A stretch of DNA of 64,000 nucleotides, taken from positions 62,001 through 126,000 of the forward strand of contig NZ_JAEFCB010000010.1 of the NCBI RefSeq assembly GCF_016405905.1, read 5' to 3'. The stretch comes from Variovorax sp. IB41 (lineage in GTDB: Bacteria; Pseudomonadota; Gammaproteobacteria; Burkholderiales; Burkholderiaceae_C). The notes beneath the pieces are model-generated. The model was not told where the DNA came from and did no database searches. It saw only the letters and a list, made by a program, of their open reading frames with translations. This document shows, piece after piece, positions 16,369 through 25,349 of this stretch. Position numbers and translations under genes: made by a program. Every line of letters starts with the position of its first letter. The first letter of the stretch is position 1.

Positions 16369-16830
16369 ATGCAACGCCTCACGCGCCAGCGCAACGCTGT
16401 TTTCTCCGCCTTCAGCGACGCCGGTCGCGTATTGACCGCACCCGAAATCCTCGAGCACGCACGCGAGATCGTGCCCGAGATCAGCCTGTCCACCGTGTAC
16501 CGCCAGGTCTCCCTGCTGCTGGCCGACGGCGAGATCGCGAAGGTCGAATTGCCGGGCGAACCGGCGCGCTACGAAGTGGCCTGCAAGCCCGCCGCGCACC
16601 GCCACGCGCACCACGACGGCAAAGAGGCCGACCACCACCATCACTACTTCCATTGCTCGGGCTGCGGGCAGGTGTTCCTGCTGCACGCATGCCCCGGGCC
16701 GATGGACGATCTCGCGCCCAAGGGCTTTCAGGTCAAGAGCCACGAGGTGACGCTGCACGGGCTGTGCGCGGCGTGCGTCGATACAGGCGGCAAGGCGGGC
16801 CACAACGCGGGTAGACACAAGGCGCACTGA
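16369..16830 (+). CDS. zur: Fur-family metalloregulator, probably zinc-responsive Zur
   Basis: A 153-residue repressor. The winged helix includes RQRNAVFSAFSDAGRVLTAPEILEHA and ISLSTVYRQVSLLLADGEI, the Fur-family DNA-reading helix. The metal region is very His-rich: AAHRHAHHDGKEADHHHHYF, then HCSGCGQVFLLHAC, then LHGLCAACV. This gives two CxxC pairs for structural zinc plus a large His cluster. Immediately downstream are a perfect palindromic operator and ykgO, a gene that is a known Zur target in many bacteria, which supports Zur over Fur or PerR. Confidence 0.82.
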   Translation: MQRLTRQRNAVFSAFSDAGRVLTAPEILEHAREIVPEISLSTVYRQVSLLLADGEIAKVELPGEPARYEVACKPAAHRHAHHDGKEADHHHHYFHCSGCGQVFLLHACPGPMDDLAPKGFQVKSHEVTLHGLCAACVDTGGKAGHNAGRHKAH

Positions 16831-16858
16831 CGCGTCAGGCTGCCGCCAGCTTTGCGAT

Positions 16859-16884
16859 GTTATTGAGAATGAATTCTCAATAAC
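16859..16884. promoter_or_regulatory. Palindromic Zur operator
   Basis: A perfect inverted repeat with arms GTTATTGAGAAT (16859-16870) and ATTCTCAATAAC (16873-16884) separated by GA. It is an AT-rich island in a high-GC context and lies between the Fur-family gene and ykgO. Length, symmetry and AT content match Fur/Zur-type boxes. Confidence 0.85.
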
Positions 16885-16891
16885 GTATAGT
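16863..16891 (+). promoter_or_regulatory. Sigma-70 promoter overlapped by the Zur operator
   Basis: TTGAGA (16863-16868) and TATAGT (16886-16891) are separated by exactly 17 bp. The -35 box is inside the left operator arm and the right arm fills the spacer, so a bound repressor would block RNA polymerase directly. The promoter points to ykgO and the ABC/TonB genes. Confidence 0.75.
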
Positions 16892-16935
16892 CACGGGTCC
16901 GAACCTTTTCGATCGACCCCTGACCCCTCATCCCT

Positions 16936-17085
16936 ATGCAAGTCCTGTCCTCGCTCAAGGAAGCCAAGAAGCGTCACCGCGATTGCCAGGTGGTGACGCG
17001 GCGCGGCCGCACGTACGTCATCTGCAAGTCAAACCCGCGCTTCAAGGCGCGGCAGGGCGGCGCCAAGAACAGGCACAAGCGCTGA
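16936..17085 (+). CDS. ykgO: Alternative 50S ribosomal protein L36 (type B, YkgO-like)
   Basis: A 49-residue protein with the pattern MQVLSSLKEAKKRHRDCQVV then RRGRTYVICKSNPRFKARQG, ending NRHKR. It aligns along its length with E. coli YkgO, including DCQ.V..RGR.YVICKSNPRFKA. This is the L36 paralogue lacking the zinc ribbon of the housekeeping form (two Cys only, not the full zinc set). In E. coli and others it replaces the zinc-binding L36 under zinc starvation and is repressed by Zur. The operator-promoter directly upstream shows the same logic here. It is probably the first gene of the transcript continuing into the ABC genes 127 bp downstream. Confidence 0.93.
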   Translation: MQVLSSLKEAKKRHRDCQVVTRRGRTYVICKSNPRFKARQGGAKNRHKR

Positions 17086-17212
17086 ACCGGCGCTGACGAC
17101 AAGGCGGGGCACCTCCCGCCGGCACACCTTCACGACTGAACCGCTCTGCATCGGCGCACCCCGCGCCGCCGCAGGCCTGCGCGCGTCTTTTCCTTTCACC
17201 GGAACCCTGTCC

Positions 17213-17920
17213 ATGCTCCGAGCCATCGGCCTCACCAAACAGTACGGCGCGCACACCGCGCTCGACCGCCTCGACCTCGACATCCGCGGCGGCGACATCT
17301 ACTGCCTGCTGGGCGCGAACGGCGCGGGCAAGACGACGACCATCAACCTGTTCCTGAACTTCATCGCGCCCACCAGCGGCACGGTGGAAATCAACGGCGT
17401 GGACGTCACGCGCCACCCCGTCGCCACCAAAGAGGACGTGGCGTACATCCCCGAGCAGGTCACGCTGTACGGCACGCTCTCGGGCCTGGAGAACCTGCGC
17501 TTCTTCGCGGGCCTCGCGCTCGGCCACGAGCTGCCGCGCTCGCGCCTGCTCGCGTTGATGACCGAGGTGGGGCTCGACCACGCGGCCGCGGACAAGCGCG
17601 TCTCCGCCTATTCGAAGGGCATGCGGCAGAAGGTGTGGATCGCGGTGGCGATCGCCAAGGAGGCCAAGGCGCTGCTGCTGGACGAACCGACCTCGGGGCT
17701 CGACCCGCACGCCGCCGCCGAGTTCTCCGACCTGCTGCGCCGCGCGGCCGACAGCGGCGTGGCGGTGCTCACCACCACGCACGACCTGTTCCATGCGCAG
17801 CAGACCGCCACGCGCGTCGGGATCATGAAGCGCGGGCGCCTCGTCGAAAGCCTCGATGGCGAAGCGCAGATCGCCAACACCGACCTGCAGTCGCTGTACC
17901 TGCAGCACATGAGGGCCTGA
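17213..17920 (+). CDS. ABC transporter ATP-binding protein (ABC-2 type)
   Basis: A 235-residue ATPase: Walker A GANGAGKTT (residues 34-42), Q-loop region YIPEQVTLYGTLSGLENL, signature YSKGMRQK, Walker B LLLDEPTSGLD, and the H-loop in TTTHDLFHAQ. The compact size and these features fit the CcmA/NodI-like ABC-2 exporter group, not zinc importers of the ZnuC type. It is followed after 2 bp by a permease gene and then by a second permease and a TonB receptor, making a four-gene operon. Confidence 0.93.
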   Translation: MLRAIGLTKQYGAHTALDRLDLDIRGGDIYCLLGANGAGKTTTINLFLNFIAPTSGTVEINGVDVTRHPVATKEDVAYIPEQVTLYGTLSGLENLRFFAGLALGHELPRSRLLALMTEVGLDHAAADKRVSAYSKGMRQKVWIAVAIAKEAKALLLDEPTSGLDPHAAAEFSDLLRRAADSGVAVLTTTHDLFHAQQTATRVGIMKRGRLVESLDGEAQIANTDLQSLYLQHMRA

Positions 17921-17922
17921 GC

Positions 17923-19323
17923 ATGCTGCTGCACTGGATCGCACGACGCGAATCTCTCGAACGCCTGCGCGACGGGCGCCTGTACTGGGCCGGCGGGCTC
18001 GTGGTGGTGCTGCTCTTCACCGCGCTCGCCGTGGGCTGGGCGCACCAGCGCGATGCCCATGCCGAGCAGGTCGCCGCACAGGCGATGGACTACCGCGACT
18101 GGCTGCACCAGGACAAGCGCCACCCGCACGACGCCGCCCACCAGGGCATGCACGCCTTCAAGCCCGAGCCGCCGCTGTCGATGGTCGACTCGGGCATCAA
18201 CCCCTTCATCGGCAGCACCGTGTGGCTGCAGGCGCACCGCCAGAGCGAGGTGAAGTTCAACGCCGCGCAGGACGCGACCGGCCTGCAGCGCTTCGGCAAC
18301 CTCTCGGTCGGCTGGATCCTGCAGGTGCTCGGTCCGCTGCTGGTGATCGTGCTGGGCTTCAATGCGTTCGCGGGCGAGCGCGAGCAGGGCATCCTGCGGC
18401 AGACGCTGAGCCTGGGCGTGGCGCCGCTGCGGCTGCTGGCCGGAAAGGCGCTCGCGCTCTCGGCCTCGCTCGCGGTGCTGCTGGTGCCGGCTGCGCTCGT
18501 CGCGGCCATCGCGGTGGCCGTGGGCGCGGAGCAGGGCGAGCGCATCGACGCGCTGCTGCGCCTGGCCGCATGGGCGATCGGCTATGCCGTGTACCTCGGC
18601 ATCTTCGTGTTCCTCGTGCTGGGCGTCTCGGCGATGTCGGCCACCTCGCGCACCGCGATCACCGTGCTGCTCGCCCTGTGGATCGGCCAGGCGGTGATGG
18701 CGCCGCGCGTGCTCTCCGAGCTGTCGCGCACCTGGTTCCCGAGCCCGACGCGGTTGGAGTTCAACCAGCAGCTCGGCGCCGAACTCAAGACCGTGTCGGA
18801 CCAGGTCTGGCAGCAGAACTTCGGCACCACCGAGCGCTGGGGCCGCGACGTGCCGTTGAGCAAATGGGGCATCGCGCTGCGGCTGGACGACCAGGCCTCC
18901 TACCCCGTGTACGACCGGCACTACGGGCGCCTCTGGGACACCTGGGAACAACAGCAGACCGTGCAGGAGTGGAGCGGCCTCGTGCTGCCGATCCTGGCGA
19001 TCCGCAGCTTCTCGATGGGCATGGCGGGTACCGATTTTTCGCACCACCGCCGCTTCACGACCGCGGCCGAACTGCACCGCCGCAACATCCAGGACCTGAT
19101 GAGCAAGGACCTGGTGGCGCATGCCGATCCACTGGGCGACCGCCACTTCTCCTACCAGGCCACGCCCGCGCTCTGGGCCACCGTGCCGCCGTTCGACTAC
19201 CACCCGCCGGGCGCGGGATGGGCGCTGCTGCATCAGGCGCGCAGCCTGGGCGTGCTCTGCGCTGGCTTGCTGCTCGCAGCGGTGTTCGCGGCCGTCGCCA
19301 CGCTGCGCCAGCGCGCGCTTTGA
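17923..19323 (+). CDS. ABC-2 transporter permease with large periplasmic domain (DUF3526-like)
   Basis: A 466-residue membrane protein whose ATG lies 2 bp after the ATPase stop. One N-terminal membrane helix (YWAGGLVVVLLFTALAVGWA) is followed by a ~100-residue periplasmic stretch. A membrane block of about five helices begins near residue 120 (ILQVLGPLLVIVLGFNAFAGE, GKALALSASLAVLLVPAALV), then a second large soluble region, then a final helix. The ExxR-like element FAGEREQGILRQTL after the second helix is typical of ABC-2 permeases. It pairs with the following gene. Confidence 0.85.
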   Translation: MLLHWIARRESLERLRDGRLYWAGGLVVVLLFTALAVGWAHQRDAHAEQVAAQAMDYRDWLHQDKRHPHDAAHQGMHAFKPEPPLSMVDSGINPFIGSTVWLQAHRQSEVKFNAAQDATGLQRFGNLSVGWILQVLGPLLVIVLGFNAFAGEREQGILRQTLSLGVAPLRLLAGKALALSASLAVLLVPAALVAAIAVAVGAEQGERIDALLRLAAWAIGYAVYLGIFVFLVLGVSAMSATSRTAITVLLALWIGQAVMAPRVLSELSRTWFPSPTRLEFNQQLGAELKTVSDQVWQQNFGTTERWGRDVPLSKWGIALRLDDQASYPVYDRHYGRLWDTWEQQQTVQEWSGLVLPILAIRSFSMGMAGTDFSHHRRFTTAAELHRRNIQDLMSKDLVAHADPLGDRHFSYQATPALWATVPPFDYHPPGAGWALLHQARSLGVLCAGLLLAAVFAAVATLRQRAL

Positions 19324-19339
19324 AAGAGGGATGAAGCAC

Positions 19340-20812
19340 ATGTCCATCCATCCCCCGCAAGGCCGCCGCCTGCTGGCCGTCATGCGCCAGGAAATCCGCC
19401 TGATGCTCGCCGAGCGCGGCCTCTGGATCGTCGGCGCGCTGTTCCTGCTGCTTGTGGCCTATGCGCTCGGCAACGGCCTCGTGCAGACCGCCAAGCGCGA
19501 CCGCGCGCAGGCGGCCGTCGCGCAGGCCGACCGCGACATCCGCGCCGGCCAGCGCGTGCAGCTCGAAGCCATCCTCGCGGGCACCGCGCAGCCCACGCCG
19601 TTCGAGAACCCAGCCGATCCGTCGCGCATGGCGAGCGGCTACGGCGGCCAGCATGCGCTGCTGCCGACCGCGCCGCTGGGCCCGGTCGCGCTGGGGCAGA
19701 GCGACCTGTTCTCGAGCCAGTACAAGGTCACGAACCAGAGCCGCGTGGTGTTCATGAACCCGAGCGACATCGAAAACCCGTGGCACCTGCTGAGCGGGCA
19801 TTTCGACCTGGCGTTCGTCATCGTGTACCTGCTGCCGCTCCTGATCTTCGCGCTCAGCTACAACCTCCTGTCGGCGGAGCGCGAGAACGGCACCTTGCGG
19901 CTGCTGCTGTCGCAGCCCTTGCGCCTTCGCACGCTGCTCGCGGGCAAGCTCACGGTGCGCGCCGCGGTGCTGCTGGGGCCCGCGGTGCTGCTGCCGGTGG
20001 CGGTGCTGTGGGTCGCGCGCCATGCGGGGCTCGCCGGCAGCTCGGGCAGCGCGACGCTCTGGTGGGCGCTGCTCGTGGGCGCGTACGCGCTCTTCTGGTT
20101 CGCGTTGGTCGTGGCGGTGAATGCCTTCGGCGCCTCGTCGGCGACCAATGCGATGGTGCTGGTGATCGCGTGGGTGATGCTCGTGCTGGTCGCGCCGGTG
20201 CTGCTCAACCTTGCCGTCACGCAGGCCGCGCCGGCGCCTTCGCGCACCGAGCTCGCCACGCGCCAGCGCGTGGTCACGGCCGAGTCGATGAAGCGCCACC
20301 AGGACCTGCTGGGCACCGAATACCAGCACGTGGGCCACGGCGCGATCCTCGTGCCGCGCAACGGCAAGATCGAGATCGCCGGCCGCGCGCTGGCCAACTA
20401 CCACATCGAGCGCGAGGTGGACGAAGCGATCCGCCCGGCGCTCGACCGTTTCGATGCGCAGCAGGCGCGCCAGCAGCAGCTGCTCGGCCGCTTCGGCGCC
20501 GTGTCGCCCGCGGCCGTGGCCTACGAGGGCATGACCGCGCTGGCCGGCAACGGTGCGCGCCGCCATGCGCGCTTCGAGGCGCAGACCGTCGCGCACCACG
20601 AGGCGTGGAAGGCCTTCTTCTTTCCGCGCATCGATGCGCGCGACGCGCTCACGCCGCCCGAGTTCGACCGCATTCCCGCGTTCGCCTGGCAGGAGGAGCC
20701 CGCCGGCCTGCTGCGCGGCCAGGCCGCGCTCGCGGTGCTGCAGCTGCTGGTGCCCAGCCTGCTGCTCTTCGGCCTCGCGGCATGGCGGCTGCGGCGCTTC
20801 TCGGTCGCTTAG
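19340..20812 (+). CDS. Second ABC-2 transporter permease (DUF3526-like)
   Basis: A 490-residue membrane protein with the same layout as the previous one: an N-terminal helix (GLWIVGALFLLLVAYALGNG), a soluble stretch, a block of helices starting LAFVIVYLLPLLIFALSYNLLSAERENGTLRLLLSQ, a second soluble domain, and a final helix (ALAVLQLLVPSLLLFGLAAW). GAGGG at 19326-19330 is 9 nt before ATG 19340 but touches ATG 19331, so I chose 19340. The two permeases presumably form the heterodimeric pore. The substrate is unknown; operator and TonB gene suggest metal or metallophore traffic. Confidence 0.85.
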   Translation: MSIHPPQGRRLLAVMRQEIRLMLAERGLWIVGALFLLLVAYALGNGLVQTAKRDRAQAAVAQADRDIRAGQRVQLEAILAGTAQPTPFENPADPSRMASGYGGQHALLPTAPLGPVALGQSDLFSSQYKVTNQSRVVFMNPSDIENPWHLLSGHFDLAFVIVYLLPLLIFALSYNLLSAERENGTLRLLLSQPLRLRTLLAGKLTVRAAVLLGPAVLLPVAVLWVARHAGLAGSSGSATLWWALLVGAYALFWFALVVAVNAFGASSATNAMVLVIAWVMLVLVAPVLLNLAVTQAAPAPSRTELATRQRVVTAESMKRHQDLLGTEYQHVGHGAILVPRNGKIEIAGRALANYHIEREVDEAIRPALDRFDAQQARQQQLLGRFGAVSPAAVAYEGMTALAGNGARRHARFEAQTVAHHEAWKAFFFPRIDARDALTPPEFDRIPAFAWQEEPAGLLRGQAALAVLQLLVPSLLLFGLAAWRLRRFSVA

Positions 20813-20856
20813 TGCGTCACACCGATTTTCAGTTTCGTCTCCAACCAATCAGTCTC

Positions 20857-23037
20857 ATGATCCAGTTCACCCGCACGGCCATGGCGGTGGCCGCCGTCAC
20901 CGCATTTCAGGCAACGTATGCGCAGAGCAGCGCCGGCCTCGACGCCATCACCGTCGAAGGCAACCGCGATGCCAGCAGCCTGCACCTGGAGGAATCGAGC
21001 GGCACCGCCTCGCGCCTGGGCCTCTCGGTGCGCGAGACGCCGGCCTCCGTCGAGATCCTCTCGCAGGATGCGATCCAGCAGCGCGGCGCGCGCACCTTCA
21101 GCGAGGCCCTGCGCGGCATGGCGGGCCTGTCGGGGGGCGGCCCGCCGTCGTCGCCGACGACGCTCTCCACGCGCGGCTTCACCAGCCTCATGTACCTCTA
21201 CGACGGCGTGCGCAGCTCTGGCGCGGGCGTCACCAACCGCGTGCAGGACACCTGGAACTACGACCGCATCGAAGTGCTCAAGGGCCCGGCCTCGGTGCTC
21301 GACGGCGAAGGCGCCATCGGCGGCGTCGTCAACTTCGTGACCAAGCGGCCCGACCGCGACAACCCGCACAAGGAGGCGCTGCTCTCGTACGGCAGCTACG
21401 GCGCCACGCGCGCGGCCTTCGGCTTCGGCGGCGCGCTGGGCGATGCGAGCGCCTACCGCATCGACTACAGCCGCAACGACACCAAGGTGGGCACCATCGA
21501 CCGCAACGGCGAGCGCATCGATCACTTCACCAGCGGCATCGCGCTCGACCTCGGCGGCTCGGTGAAGCTGGACCTCTCGTTCGACTACCTGCGCGACAAC
21601 AACGACGCCTACTGGGGCACGCCGCTGGTGCCGCGCGGCTTCGCCACGCAGCCAACGAACGTGGTGAGCACGTCCGACGGCCGCGTGATCGACCGGCGCA
21701 TGGCGCGCACCAACTACAACGTGCTCGACGACGACAACTCGTCGGAAACCTACTGGCTGCGCGCACGCCTGACCGGCCAGCTCGACGGCGGTTGGTCGTG
21801 GCGCAACGAGTTCTCGGCCAACAAGTCGAACCGCGTGTTCCGCAACTCCGAGAGCGCGACATTCGTGGCACCGACCAGCATCGCGCGCGACCAGACGCTC
21901 ATCACGCACGACCAGGACTTCTGGCTCGACCGATTCGACGCCACCCACAAGGGCACGATCGGCGGCATGGACAACCGCTTCGTCGTCGGCGGCGAATACA
22001 GCGAGACGCGCTTCGGCAGCCAGCGGCGCTTCTCGAACAGCAGCGCGGCGACTGCGAGCTTGCTGCGCGTGCCGGTGTTCGATCCGTACGTGGGCTTCTT
22101 CAACGACGACCCGGCGCTGAGCGTGGGCGGCGGCAACCGGACGAACACCATGTCGAAGGTGAAGGTCACCTCGGTCTTCGTCGAAGACGCGCTCAAGCCG
22201 GTGCGCAACCTCACGCTGGTCGGGGGCCTGCGCCACGACCGCACCGATGTCGACCGCGCCATCACCGACCTGAACCTGGGCAGCTACACGCGCTTCAACA
22301 CCAGCTACCGCTCGACCTCGGGCCGCATCGGCGCGGTGTACGACCTCACGCCGCAATCGAGCGTCTACGCGCAGTACACGAACGCGACGCTGCCGGTGAA
22401 CTCGCTCTTCCTGCTGTCGGCGTCGAACGCCGCGTTCCCGATGTCGCGCGGCAAGCAGGCCGAGGTGGGCTTCAAGCAGAGCCTGCCCGAAGCCAACCTG
22501 GAGTGGACCGCGGCCGCCTACAAGATCGAGCTGGACAACGTGCTCTCGCGCGATCCGGCCAACGCGGCCAACACGGTGAACAACGGCCGCCAGTCGTCGC
22601 GCGGCCTGGAGCTCTCGGCGGTATGGAAGCCCACACGCGAGTGGACGTTCGCGGGCAATCTCGCGGCGCTCGATGCGCGCTTCGACACGCTGGTGGAGGC
22701 GGGCAACGTCTCGCGCGTAGGCAAGACGCCGCCCAACGTGCCCGAGCGCGTGGCCAACGTCTTCGCGACCTACCGGCCGGGCAATTCGAAGCTCGAATAC
22801 TTCGTGTCGCTCAACCGCACGGGCCCCATGTTCACCGACACCGCCAACGAGATCCGCATCAACGGCTACACCACCATGGACGCGGCGGTGAGCTACCGCA
22901 TGAAGAACGCGTTGCTGAGTTTTCGCGTGCGCAACCTGACCGACAAGCTCTACGCCACCTGGGTGGGACGCGCCACCAGCCAGGTGCTGCTGGCGCCGCG
23001 GCGCACCTTCGAGGTGTCGGCCAAGTTCGACTTCTGA
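20857..23037 (+). CDS. TonB-dependent outer-membrane receptor
   Basis: A 726-residue receptor with a signal peptide (AMAVAAVTAFQATYAQ). The plug domain contains SVRETPASVEILSQDAIQQRG, STRGFTSLMYLYDGV and YDRIEVLKGPASVLDGEGAIGGVVNFVTK; the 22-strand barrel ends in RNLTDKLYATW and FEVSAKFDF with the terminal Phe needed for Bam assembly. The plug resembles siderophore (FhuA/FecA-like) receptors. It starts 44 bp after the second permease, so it belongs to the Zur-controlled transcript and probably takes up a zinc complex or other metallophore. Confidence 0.93.
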   Translation: MIQFTRTAMAVAAVTAFQATYAQSSAGLDAITVEGNRDASSLHLEESSGTASRLGLSVRETPASVEILSQDAIQQRGARTFSEALRGMAGLSGGGPPSSPTTLSTRGFTSLMYLYDGVRSSGAGVTNRVQDTWNYDRIEVLKGPASVLDGEGAIGGVVNFVTKRPDRDNPHKEALLSYGSYGATRAAFGFGGALGDASAYRIDYSRNDTKVGTIDRNGERIDHFTSGIALDLGGSVKLDLSFDYLRDNNDAYWGTPLVPRGFATQPTNVVSTSDGRVIDRRMARTNYNVLDDDNSSETYWLRARLTGQLDGGWSWRNEFSANKSNRVFRNSESATFVAPTSIARDQTLITHDQDFWLDRFDATHKGTIGGMDNRFVVGGEYSETRFGSQRRFSNSSAATASLLRVPVFDPYVGFFNDDPALSVGGGNRTNTMSKVKVTSVFVEDALKPVRNLTLVGGLRHDRTDVDRAITDLNLGSYTRFNTSYRSTSGRIGAVYDLTPQSSVYAQYTNATLPVNSLFLLSASNAAFPMSRGKQAEVGFKQSLPEANLEWTAAAYKIELDNVLSRDPANAANTVNNGRQSSRGLELSAVWKPTREWTFAGNLAALDARFDTLVEAGNVSRVGKTPPNVPERVANVFATYRPGNSKLEYFVSLNRTGPMFTDTANEIRINGYTTMDAAVSYRMKNALLSFRVRNLTDKLYATWVGRATSQVLLAPRRTFEVSAKFDF

Positions 23038-23047
23038 GTGCGCGTGC

Positions 23048-24682
23048 TCAGCGCATCTGCAGGCGCGCGTCCTTCGGGTAGCTGATGGTGTAGTCGGCCG
23101 CCACGCGCGCGGTCTTGCCGGCGTCCAGGTCGAAGCTCCACATCGCCAGACCCGGCTGCTTGTTCCACGCGAGCTCGCCCGGCTGCGGCGAGAACTGCGA
23201 AGCGACGCGCACCTGCTCGTCCACAGACACCGGCGCCGCCTCGAGCACCTGCACCGCGATGGGCGTGCGGTGGCGGTTCTCGACCACGTAGGCGCGCTGC
23301 ACCTTGCGCTCGGCGCGCGTGCCGGCGAAGCCGCCCGTGCCCTGGTTGTCGCGCTCGGGCTCGGCCTGCACTCGCACCAGTTCGTCGCGGCCGAACGAGA
23401 GCGTCAGGCGCGCATCGCTCGGTGCCGTCCATTGCCCGTTGCCGACGAAATTGCCGTCGCGGTAGAGCTGCATCGGGCCGGCCGGCCACACGCCCGTGGG
23501 CTGCGAGAGATCCGCGACCAAGAAGGCGCTTGGGTCCACGCGCGGACTCGTGCGCGAGGCGAGCCTGGCGGTGTCTTCGTACTGGCCGAGCGCCATCGTC
23601 ACGCGTTGGCCGTTGGAGGGCACGTCGATGCTTTGCGGCACCGAGAATTCGGTGGCGAAGCTGTTGTCGAACACGCTCACGTCGAACAGCGGTGCGCGGC
23701 GTTCCATGGCCGACTCCTTGGCGATGGGCGCCATGGCCGAAGCAGCCGGTGCCGCCGGATAGGCCATGTCGGCGCGGGCACGTTGCGGCTGCGGTGGCGG
23801 CTCGATGCCGATGCGCCACGCGCCCGGCATGCGGCCCGTGGTTTCGCGGCGCGGCTGGCCGGTGGAGAGCACCAGCTTCACGCCGCGCCAGTCTTCGCCC
23901 GTGGCCTGTGCGACCAGCGCCTGGCGCTCGATGCGCACCTTGCGCGTGGCGGTGTCGAGCAGCGCGCGGTAGGTGGGCGTCCAGCCGGGGCCGTTGACCT
24001 GGTAGCTGAGCTTCACTTCGGCGTCGGCGCTGGCCGCCAGCGTGACGGTCACGGCCACCACCTGCGCGCCGTTGCCCTGCGAGCGCGTGCGCTCGGCCAG
24101 CAGCGGGTTGAGCTGGCGGTCGATGTCGCCCTGCTTGCGCGCGAGCTGGTGCTGCTTGAGCAGCGAGTCCTGCCCGGTGCGGCGCATCGCGTCGGTCATC
24201 GCGGCAAGGTTGCGCGCGTCCATCGGCGCGCGGGCGCCCTGCTGCGTATCGCCGCCCGAGAGACCCTTGAGGTAACCCGTGACCATGCCCAGCGCATCGC
24301 TCTCGGCCTGGAGCGCGGCCTTCTGGTCCTCGAGTTCGCGGATGCGGCCGTCGAGCGCGCTGGTCGCGCAGCGCGCCGAGAGCTCGCGCTGCTCGGCGAG
24401 CACCGAGGTCTCGCCCACGCGCACCGACGCATCGGCCGACACCTGCAGGCTCTGCACGTCCAGCCCGGCCGGCAGGCACGCGAAGGTGACCGAGCGGCCG
24501 CCGGCCGCGACGCGCGCCACGCGCTCCACGGTGGCGCTGCCGGGGTACACCTTGACCTGGGTGATGCGCGAGTCGACCGAGGCCGCGGCCTGCGTCTGTG
24601 CATGCGCGCTGGCGTTCAGCACGAGCCAGGTGGCCGCGACGACGGTGGCGCGCAAGAGGAGGGCGGGGGACGGTGCGTTCAT
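23048..24682 (-). CDS. Exported DUF4139/DUF4140 (mucoidy inhibitor A-like) protein
   Basis: A 544-residue protein with a signal peptide (LLLRATVVAATWLVLNASAHAQ). The N-terminal DUF4140 region covers ITQVKVYPGSATVERVARV, then a coiled-coil stretch around residues 110-190 (DGRIRELEDQKAALQAESDAL). The DUF4139 part includes VKLSYQVNGPGWTPTYRALLD, DWRGVKLVLSTGQPRRE and YVVENRHRTPIAVQVLE. Bacterial members are envelope proteins of unknown biochemical role. It is convergent with the TonB receptor gene (10 bp between stops). The upstream 238 bp contain no gene on this strand. Confidence 0.9.
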   Translation of the reverse strand: MNAPSPALLLRATVVAATWLVLNASAHAQTQAAASVDSRITQVKVYPGSATVERVARVAAGGRSVTFACLPAGLDVQSLQVSADASVRVGETSVLAEQRELSARCATSALDGRIRELEDQKAALQAESDALGMVTGYLKGLSGGDTQQGARAPMDARNLAAMTDAMRRTGQDSLLKQHQLARKQGDIDRQLNPLLAERTRSQGNGAQVVAVTVTLAASADAEVKLSYQVNGPGWTPTYRALLDTATRKVRIERQALVAQATGEDWRGVKLVLSTGQPRRETTGRMPGAWRIGIEPPPQPQRARADMAYPAAPAASAMAPIAKESAMERRAPLFDVSVFDNSFATEFSVPQSIDVPSNGQRVTMALGQYEDTARLASRTSPRVDPSAFLVADLSQPTGVWPAGPMQLYRDGNFVGNGQWTAPSDARLTLSFGRDELVRVQAEPERDNQGTGGFAGTRAERKVQRAYVVENRHRTPIAVQVLEAAPVSVDEQVRVASQFSPQPGELAWNKQPGLAMWSFDLDAGKTARVAADYTISYPKDARLQMR

Positions 24683-24920
24683 GACGGGCCTTCGGGATGA
24701 GTGAGATGAATGGATCGGTCCGCACTCATACGGATGAGCGCGCGCAGCGGGGTTAAGCCGCCCGAAATTTTTTGAATCGCCGGCGGCGCTGTCGCCAATG
24801 CAACCGCGCGCGCCTCGGCGGTCGCGCGCGCGACGACGCGCGGCGGTGGCTTTTCCTAGAGTGGGTCCGCGCGCACCCCCCACCTCTTGCCTCCACCCTT
24901 TTTCATCGAAGGAGCTCCTC

Positions 24921-25349
24921 ATGCTCGACACCATTCAAGCCATCAACAAGACCGCCGCGTTCAACCGCTGGGCCGGCATCGAAGTCACCGGCGCCGCCAA
25001 CGGCGAGGCCGAGCTGCGCATGCGCTGGCGCGCGGAAGACATGGGCCAGTACGCCGGCTTTCTTCACGCGGGAATGATCGCCGCGCTGCTCGACACGGTG
25101 AGCGGCTACGCGGCCGCCACCGTCTCGGGCCGGGTGCTGGCCTCGCACTTCTCGGTCAACTGCATCTCGCCCGCGATAGGGCAGGTGTTCGTGGCGCGGG
25201 GCCGCGTGGTGAAGGCTGGGCGCAAGCAAGTATTCGCCGCGGCCGAGCTCTATGCCGAAGACGAAGCGGGCGCGCAGAAGCTCGTCGCGACGGGCAGCGC
25301 CATCCTCGTTCCGGTCGCGGAAACGCCGGACAACGTACCGAAGATGTAA
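24921..25349 (+). CDS. PaaI-type hotdog-fold thioesterase
   Basis: A 142-residue protein with an AAGGAG site ahead of ATG 24921. The hotdog signature reads AGFLHAGMIAALLDTVSGYAAAT, followed by SHFSVNCISPAIGQVFVARGRVVKAGRKQVFAAAELYAE. These enzymes hydrolyse acyl- or aryl-CoA thioesters. No CoA ligase is adjacent, so the substrate is open. Its stop precedes a 531-bp gene-free stretch. Confidence 0.9.
   Translation: MLDTIQAINKTAAFNRWAGIEVTGAANGEAELRMRWRAEDMGQYAGFLHAGMIAALLDTVSGYAAATVSGRVLASHFSVNCISPAIGQVFVARGRVVKAGRKQVFAAAELYAEDEAGAQKLVATGSAILVPVAETPDNVPKM

Noticed and set aside
17608..19383. A 591-codon minus-strand frame across the ABC permease genes
   Set aside because: Antisense shadow; the sense frames contain ATPase motifs and membrane helices with tight operon spacing.
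17213..20812. Assigning the ABC genes as a zinc importer (ZnuABC)
   Set aside because: No periplasmic zinc-binding protein, and the permeases are ABC-2 type with large periplasmic regions; only the operator links them to zinc.
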